Positions 57,301-64,000 of a DNA stretch of 64,000 nucleotides are shown here, piece after piece (positions within the stretch are counted from its first letter, which is position 1; every line of letters begins with the position of its first letter). The stretch is from Diphasiastrum complanatum (taxonomy: Eukaryota; Streptophyta; Lycopodiopsida; Lycopodiales; Lycopodiaceae): contig CM055096.1 of the NCBI GenBank assembly GCA_029204225.1, positions 64,529,370 to 64,593,369 of the forward strand, in the 5' to 3' direction. A program made the position numbers and the translations under genes. The notes beneath the pieces are model-generated. The model saw only the letters and a program-made list of their open reading frames with translations. It ran no database searches and had not been told where the DNA came from.

Positions 57301-59940
57301 TCCGGAAACAATCCTAGAAACCTGCGCTGCTGGAGAATGCTACAATGGAGGCAATGGATCTGTAGCCAACGACCCAGCGAGCTGATGAAGAGAGCTACAA
57401 AAGGCAAGCAGGTTCTGATCAAAGCGCAAAGCCAGTCGGAGATGGAGGGCGACCTCAGCTTTTGGCCCTACAATTGGGCTGGCAGCCACCTCAGCTCCCA
57501 CATTGGGTGATTCCGTGTGAAATGCTTTTTGGTTTTAATGGAGAATCTAGAACCTGATCAAAGAAACTTTGGATGTACTATGGAATGGGCCTGGCACCAG
57601 CCACTCTGCCCGGTAAAGCTTTCCAAAAAAAATTTAGGCGAGACCCGGAGAGACTGAGCCTAAAAAATTTTGTAAAGTTGAACCGGGTAAAATGGCATGT
57701 GCCCGGCCCATTCCATTGCGTAATGGATTCTTTGACTTTTCCACATGCCATTAGTAAACCATAATCTGTAGTCTGACTTTTTTTGGACCTGTCAGAAACT
57801 ACCACGTGGCAGGCTGACGCGGACTAATGCGCGTTTTTTTTTTGTCAAATCTTTTTTTTAAAACCCACTGATGTTTTCTGCTTTCTAAAGTGCCAGAAAA
57901 AGGGGTCTAATCATCACAAAGAATCCATTACGTTAAGGTAACCAACTAATCCAACCGAGTTGGGTTTCCCATGTGAAATGCTTGTTGGTTTCCAAGGGAA
58001 GGCTAGAACTTGGGACCAAAGAAACTTTGGATGTCAAGCTAACCAACAAAGCCAACCCCATTCAAATGGAGTGAGGGTCTCAAAAATACTCTCAGCCAAT
58101 AGAAATGTAGAAATAGGATTAAGAGGACTTAACCCCTGCTGCATGTGAAACCAGCCTAAAGATGCAGATCAAAGACTCGTGTGTTCCCTTCTTCATGATC
58201 TCTTTGTCCAATGCTGCGTTTTTGGAGAATGTGCAAGGCTGACATTACATCTACATTTTTTTGTAGGGGCTGAGAAATCACGATTTCATTTTTCTGTGGG
58301 CCAAGACAAGATGGTGCCTCTCCCTCCATAGAAAGCCTCGGAAGTATATGCTGGAGCTGCCATCTATCTCAGTAAGAAGTTCTTCATGGATTACAACTGC
58401 AACCTCCCACTTCACTTCCTTCCATCATCTTTCATCTTTCTTCTCTGCTTAGCATTTGCTACTTTCAAGTTTAATCAGAATACATTTGTTTTGAACAAAT
58501 CTTACTCAAGCATTTGCTCACTAGAATGTCATTCTTCCATCTATGCTAATAAATGATAGTTTGGCTGAAACATTTATAATGTTTCTGGCCCTTGTATAAA
58601 TTGGATCCATACCAGCAATGTTCGTGGGCTTTTCAATGTCAACTCTTAGATAATCATCACCAAAACATCAAAAGCTTTTCACACAAATCCCCTTTACATG
58701 ATTTGCATTCCACATTGCATCCTAACATAACCATGATCCAAGAACACCGATATGGTTTAATTAGGCTACAGATTTTTCAACCTCTTTACAACAGAACTCA
58801 ATGATTGAGTGAAGAAGAAGAAGTTGAAATCTTGCCACAGTTTGAAGCTTTGAACGAATACAAAGTCGTGTCTCTTAATAACACCACCTCAATACTTGAA
58901 CATGAATGCCTGGATACATATCTCAAAATTGCAATAAACTAGGTGCTTGCAATGCAAAAATACAAGCAATGCTTTGTCTCATCCTCACTTTGACAGCAGG
59001 GCAAAAATTGTTTAGAAGCCATTGATGTCATGCAACCTACAAGAAGATCTTCCATTGAAACTCTTCCAGCACAAAACTTGAGCTTATCTATTGGACACTT
59101 TGGGCTTTTTCCTTTTGTTCATTCGCATTCTTCTGTCCAATTATGATTGAACCACTCGCTTGTAATAGTGGACCCTGAGCTATATGTAAGTTGTTGCATA
59201 AGAAATATCATCATAATGGATTTATCTAGTGATGCCCTTTGAAATATGATGACCAAAGTCTTCTATTTGTGTATGTGTGCCCACGCGATTCTCTCTGTGC
59301 CAAATCTTGGGACATCACATCTTGTGTATGCTTTCTCTCGTTATTTAAAATATTTTGGTTTCTTAACTTTTGCATGGTTAATTTTCCTTGACACCCAGTG
59401 TAATGATTGCCAAGTGGAGATCTTATCAAATCCTATAACATGCAACCAAAAGGACACTGTGGAGCAAAATCACCCAACCAACAAGAAATGGCTAGTCAAT
59501 ACCCTAACCACTTCACCTCCAAGCCAAGGTGAATGAATACAAGTCCAAATGACTAGAGAATATTCTCTCTAGGATCCCTCCATTCCTATCAAAAGCACCT
59601 ATTCTTGCATATAATAGCATTCAAACACCATGCAAGTGCTCCATAGTCCAATTATAGGTCTAGGCCCTCATAAGATTATTAATTACATTATCGGCCAAGT
59701 CCGGAATGACGGGGCATAACTAACAACCTTATACACTAGAGTACCAGCTATCCATGTCAGGAATTATTCTAAATCCCACATATTGGACATGGACGTAACA
59801 TTCTTCTCCCCTTGAACTACTTCTGTCCTCATAAGTGGAAACTAGGGAAGTTCTTGTTTATGCTTTCAACCCTTTTCACAAATCATCATCCTCAGTCCGA
59901 CCCTTCCACCTAATCGAGCACTCAAAGATAGAATGATTTT
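57301..59940. other. Stretch without a recognised gene
   Basis: Contains two copies of a diverged block (57511-57575 and 57962-58035, sharing tgtgaaatgctt.ttggttt and caaagaaactttggatgt) about 450 bp apart. Scattered short frames have no domain. Confidence 0.5.
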
Positions 59941-59949
59941 TCAATTGTT

Positions 59950-60580
59950 TGTTTTGAGTACTCTTTCACGTTCCAAAGATACATTAAGCGATAAATCCTC
60001 CAAGTGGGTAAGATCCTCATCAGATCCAACTACATCACCTTCATATAAACTTAATTTTAACCGGCTTGCATGAAATACAGGGTGAGCGGTCGACCTAACC
60101 TGAAGATCAAGTTCATAAGCCAAAAAAAAAAAAAAATTATAGTCCGAAACGGTCCACAATATCTGGTAGACAGCTTATAATGCTTACTTGTATGCATAGT
60201 CTTAGAATCTTTCGAAATTATAAGATATACCCAGTCGTCAACTTTAAAATCTTTGGAAGACCTCTTAAGATCTGCATAGTGCTTAGCTCTATCATGAGCA
60301 CTACGGATACTATCGCGTGCCACTTGCAACATTTCATGCGTATCATGCAGGAAATCCGCAACTTTCTGGATCCTTACAAATTCATCTCCACATGTATCGG
60401 AGATCTAGGTTGAAAATCGTACATCAACATAAATAGACTATACCCTATAGCAGAATGTTTTATACTATTGTAAGCAAACTCAATTAAAGGAATGTAATCT
60501 TTCCACTTAGACTGGTTGTGAGACACATATGTCCTCAACATATCCTCCATAGTCTACCATCTGATTTAGGATGATCAGTA
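59950..60580 (-). pseudogene. Ty3/gypsy integrase C-terminal remnant
   Basis: Read from 60580 down: DHPKSDGR, MLRTYVSHNQSKWKDYIPLIEFAYNS-like text in shifted frames, then VARDSIRSAHDRAKHYADLKR and FKVDDWVYLIISKDSK (60332-60140). After an AT run comes STAHPVFHASRLKLSLYEGD (about 60100-60050). This is the gypsy order, where integrase ends pol. Stops and a T/A-rich insertion break it. It joins a copia gag at about 60600. Confidence 0.85.
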
Positions 60581-60604
60581 GAACTAAAACTAAGTAAAGT
60601 TTCT

Positions 60605-61028
60605 AGCTTATAATATGCAGCTGACCAAAAGTGATTCTTAAATTGGTTAACATGATTCTGAAGTGAATCACCAATCGACATATTGAGAGTGAAGAATTTT
60701 CATCGTAGATGTAACTTAGAAGTTACGTCTCTCACATCATATAGTGAGCTCAAGATGTCCCATACTTCTTTCAAAGTTTGAGCTTCATCTATGTGGCCAA
60801 TCTGAGTGTCTGATATATTAAGAACAATAAGTGCAAAAGCTTTACCATCCTTCGACTTCCATTTTGAGTTGGTACGGTGTCGTCTTCATGCTTCTCTTTT
60901 GTACCTGTGACAACATTCCACAACTCATTGGCAATTAGCAAGGTCTTCATCTTAAATTTCCACAAGTAGTAATTGGATCCATTCAGCTTTTTGTCTACGA
61001 TAAGACCGGCTTTACTCTGAGAATCCAT
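60605..61028 (-). pseudogene. Copia gag remnant (MDSQSKAGLIVD family)
   Basis: Starts at 61028 with MDSQSKAGLIVDKKLNGSNY, then LWKFKMKTLLIANELWNVVTG, the DUF4219-like gag start of copia. Frame is lost after about 80 codons, though gag-like words continue to 60605. The ATG is 236 bp inside the PBS at 61265. Related to the gag at 30710. Confidence 0.82.
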
Positions 61029-61264
61029 CTGGAATTTTAGTATGTCGATATATCGATGACGTTAAGAGAGATATACCGTGTTGTGTTACAATTGGAAATC
61101 AACTATCTGATACTAAAATTTGATGCCACAAATTCAATAATATAATATTGTGAAAAGTATCAAATGATATCAATTTGATATCACACAAGATATCGAGTAT
61201 TGGAGCCCCAGTATAACAGATCGTTCTGATATCATGAAGGTACGTTCTAATATTATATATTAGA

Positions 61265-61276
61265 GCTCTGATACCA
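61265..61276 (-). promoter_or_regulatory. tRNA-iMet primer-binding site
   Basis: Minus-strand TGGTATCAGAGC abuts the LTR end TTTTCAACA. Confidence 0.92.
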
Positions 61277-61440
61277 TGTTGAAAAGAGGTGATAGCAATG
61301 ACTTATCGAGCGCAACGAAATGGAGCCTACTTTCCTAATGCATGACTACGCATATCAATATTGAACAAAACATAATGACAGAAGTGACGTTCAATCTTAT
61401 AGTAACTAACTTTGAAATCGTTAGTACTGTAGTGATTACA
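61277..61440 (-). repeat. Short 5' LTR (164 bp) of a minus-strand copia element
   Basis: Minus-strand ends are TGTAATCACTAC and CTTTTCAACA. It aligns with the LTR at 62940-63134 in opposite orientation, which confirms both ends. Confidence 0.85.
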
Positions 61441-62007
61441 TAGCCAAACAATGAATTATCAGACAAAAATATGAGATTTATCAAGTACAAAACTATCACA
61501 GAGATGCATACATTCTGATATAATACTGAACGCAATAAATGCTAGATTGATTCAACGTGAAACAGATGATGATGAGCACAAGACAATTGCAGATAGAAAC
61601 TGCATACTCTAAGCTATCTTTGAGTAACTGAAGATCTCGTTGCTCATAGTGCACGTCTCTAATGAAAAAAAAAATTTAAGAGTAATATCATAATTAAGAT
61701 ATAAAAAATCTGAAATATAAAATAAAAATAAAAATAGTACTACTATTGATACCATGACAAAAATCCCCAACTTGGGTATCAATATGAATAGTAAAATAGT
61801 TAATATTGGGTGTCCAGTTCTAGACCAAGGTATTAGAAATTCATATACTAGTCGGTTCGGTTTTTTGATACCATGTGTTGATACCCATTATTGATACCAG
61901 TCACGACCCTATATACCCGCCCAATACCGGTTACAATATCGAAGGTAAACACAATCATGGGTGTAGCACTTTATGCCTTGAAGCAATCTGCTCTAACATG
62001 ATTTCAA
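61441..62007. other. Spacer between two inverted LTR-bearing fragments
   Basis: Very AT-rich. The words gatacc/ggtatc recur on both strands between 61745 and 61950. No gene is seen. Confidence 0.55.
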
Positions 62008-62938
62008 ATGATCAATACTTTTCGTATTGATCACGACTACACACCAAGCTCTTTAGATTCAAATGTCTATTTCAAGTCAGTGCAACATTCCTTTATCATT
62101 CTCACTTTGTATGTGGACGACACATTGCTTTTCAGCAACAATATCGATCTGATAAAAGAAGCTAAGACAATGTTATCTTTTGAATTCAACTTGACCAATC
62201 TGGGTGAATCTCATTACTATCTAGGTAATCAAATCCAAAGAGACAAAAACCATAACTTGATTTATATTTCTCAACAAAGATACATTCACAATGTTTTAAT
62301 CAGATATAATCTGATGAATTGCAAATTAGCTTTTCACCAATGGATCCATGACTCAAGATGTCGAAGGACCAGTGTCCCCGAACAATCGAAGGGAAGGAGC
62401 AGATGTGTGAGTATTCTTATCATTCGATAATAGGATCTCTTATGTATGCAATGATCTGTACCAGACCAAACATAGCTTTTGTAGTCAGCTCATTAAGTCA
62501 GTATATGACTAATCGTAGTATAACACATTGGAAGGCACTTATTAGAGTCATGAGATATCTTTGAGCTACTATGGACTTTTGCATTTGTTGTGGAGCAGTC
62601 AACAATGACAAACTCAATTTTCTCAATGGTCATTCAGATGCAAGTTGGGCAGGAGATGTAGACACTCGTAAATCCACTTTTGGATTTACATTCTTCCTCA
62701 ACAATGGTCCTATTGCATGAAACAATCGCAAGAAAAATTTGATAGCCCTATCTTCCACTGAATCAGAGTATACCGCAACCTCTCAAGCTACAAGGAAGCA
62801 GTATGGTTGAGAAACTTACTTTCAGATATCAATCTGAATGAATATGCTCCGAAAATTTTATTTTGTGATAATCAAAGTGCCATTGCTTTATCAGCCAACC
62901 CTAGTTTTCAGTCTAGGATAAATTCTCATCCGATCCAA
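62008..62938 (+). pseudogene. Copia RT/RNase H remnant
   Basis: RT part: LDSNVYFKSV, catalytic LYVDDTLLFSN, FNLTNLGESHYYLGNQIQRD (62050-62260). After a frameshift: YHSIIGSLMYAMICTRPNIAFV and HWKALIRVMRYL (62415-62564). RNase H: GHSDASWAGDVDTRKST, ALSSTESEYTATS and CDNQSAIALSANP in shifted frames (62630-62900). It stops at SFQSRINSHPIQL, immediately before an LTR, with no PPT. Confidence 0.87.
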
Positions 62939-62939
62939 C

Positions 62940-63134
62940 TGTATCACCCACTGTAGTACCGACGATTTCAAAGTTAGTTACTATAATATTGAACGTGACA
63001 CTTTTGTCATTATGTTTTGTTCAATATTGATAGGTGTAGTCATGCATTAGGAAAGCAGCTTCCATTCTATTGCGCTCAATAAGTCGTTCACTACCTTCAT
63101 CTTGTCGTCATTGCATTATCACCTCTTTTCAACA
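62940..63134 (+). repeat. LTR (195 bp), inverted partner of 61277-61440
   Basis: Runs from TGTATCACCC to CTCTTTTCAACA. High identity with the reverse complement of 61277-61440 except for about 30 bp of indels. It stands directly against truncated RNase H on the left and is followed by gtcc and an integrase piece. Confidence 0.82.
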
Positions 63135-63189
63135 GTCCAATGCAAACTTTATCATTGCTTGATGCAAAGTATTTTATTACCTTCATTAA

Positions 63190-63990
63190 CATATATTCGA
63201 GAAGAATAGTTGTTATTTCATTAAGCAGAAATCGGAGGCTTTCAACAATTCAAAGAGCATGCCGAAAATCAAACCGGTAAAAATATTAAAGCACTGAGGT
63301 CCGACAATGGGGGAGAATACATCTCTGCCAAATTTAAGGAGTATTGACTTAGCAACGACATTGAGCAACAACACTTACCGGCTATTCGCCTCAGTCAAAT
63401 GGTCTTGTTGAGAGAAAGAATAGAACCTTTGTCAAATCGGCCAAGTGCATGCTATCACATGCGACACTTTCGAAGTCCTTCTGGGCTGAAGTAGTTTCAA
63501 CTGTAGCTTATATTCAGAACAGATGTCCTACTAAAGGTCTCTCGGACAAAACACCATATGAAGTATGGACAGGCTCCAAACCTTCTCTATCGAACTTACG
63601 AGTTTTTGGATGTATCGCTTATGCGCAAATTCCACATGATCTCAAGAAGAAGCTCGACTTCCAGAGTATCATATCGATTTTCATCAGCTACACTACTTTA
63701 GATAAAGTTTATAAGTAGTATTATCTTGTCGAGTTGAAGATATTCACTAGCCGGGATGTCATCTGCATCAAAGATCAGTTTATTGACCTCAAAGGTAAGG
63801 GCAAAGCTCATATAGCTAAAATATCATACTCTCCTGAAATATTGAACTAGTTCCAAAGATGACTATTCCTTTTGAAGGTCCAAGCTCATCTACTCCCGAC
63901 GAACAACTTATCAATGTCAAACCCAAAGACGATGATGTGGCAGTTCAACAACTACATCATGATGAAGATTATCAACTTCAATCATCACCC
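63190..63990 (+). pseudogene. Copia integrase remnant running to the window edge
   Basis: RIVVYFIKQKSEAFQQFKEHAEN-like text, LRSDNGGEYISAKFKEY (near 63300), SPQSNGLVERKNRTFVKSAKCM, then WAEVVSTVAYIQNRCPTKGL and SNLRVFGCIAYAQIPHDLKKK (63449-63700). Stops at about 63348 and 63716. Integrase here lies downstream of an RNase H/LTR piece, the reverse of copia order, so it belongs to another copy. Confidence 0.85.
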
Positions 63991-64000
63991 AGAAGGTCGA

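Overview
The window is nuclear DNA from a land plant. Two host loci are recognisable: a complete plant-type ALG2 mannosyltransferase gene and a broken copy of the plant SCAR/WAVE subunit BRICK1. They sit among Ty1/copia retrotransposons whose primer-binding sites all match the initiator-tRNA-Met type (TGGTATCAGAGC). Low-GC intergenic DNA, a 10.9 kb intron and long (CT)n/(GA)n tracts fit a repeat-rich genome such as that of a fern or gymnosperm. That placement is an inference and no species is claimed.

Layout. At 1-16 kb there are several layers of decayed copia DNA. A plus-strand RT/RNase H tail with its LTR lies at 205-1362. A minus-strand element with 3' LTR and pol remains lies at 4842-7489. 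A second minus-strand composite (7490-12322) has a gag but no visible RT, LTRs of different sequence at its two ends, and a solo LTR with perfect target duplication inserted in its gag. At 16079-22082 lies one structurally complete copia element: 691-bp LTRs, 5-bp target duplication, PBS, PPT and an uninterrupted 1321-residue gag-pol frame. At 22-35 kb are further gag and integrase remnants, a foldback element, tandem repeats, an unassigned gag-like reading frame and a perfect 214-bp (CT)n tract.

At 35.5-36.1 kb, on the minus strand, is a BRICK1 copy that kept its intron but has a 1-bp coding deletion and a changed splice donor. At 37.9-56.7 kb, also minus, is ALG2: eight exons with GT-AG introns and matching phases, predicting 434 residues with the glycosyltransferase family 4 EX7E motif. 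Its second intron holds a decayed copia element, a second plus-strand copia remnant, a non-autonomous hAT element with intact terminal repeats and 8-bp target duplication, and a 183-bp tandem repeat.

At 57-64 kb the window returns to transposon debris: a Ty3/gypsy integrase tail fused to a copia gag, and two copies of one small copia LTR in opposite orientation flanked by gag, RT/RNase H and integrase pieces.

No operon or pathway cluster is visible. ALG2 acts at the cytosolic face of the ER in N-glycan precursor assembly, and BRICK1 would belong to actin nucleation control. The other genes belong to transposable elements.
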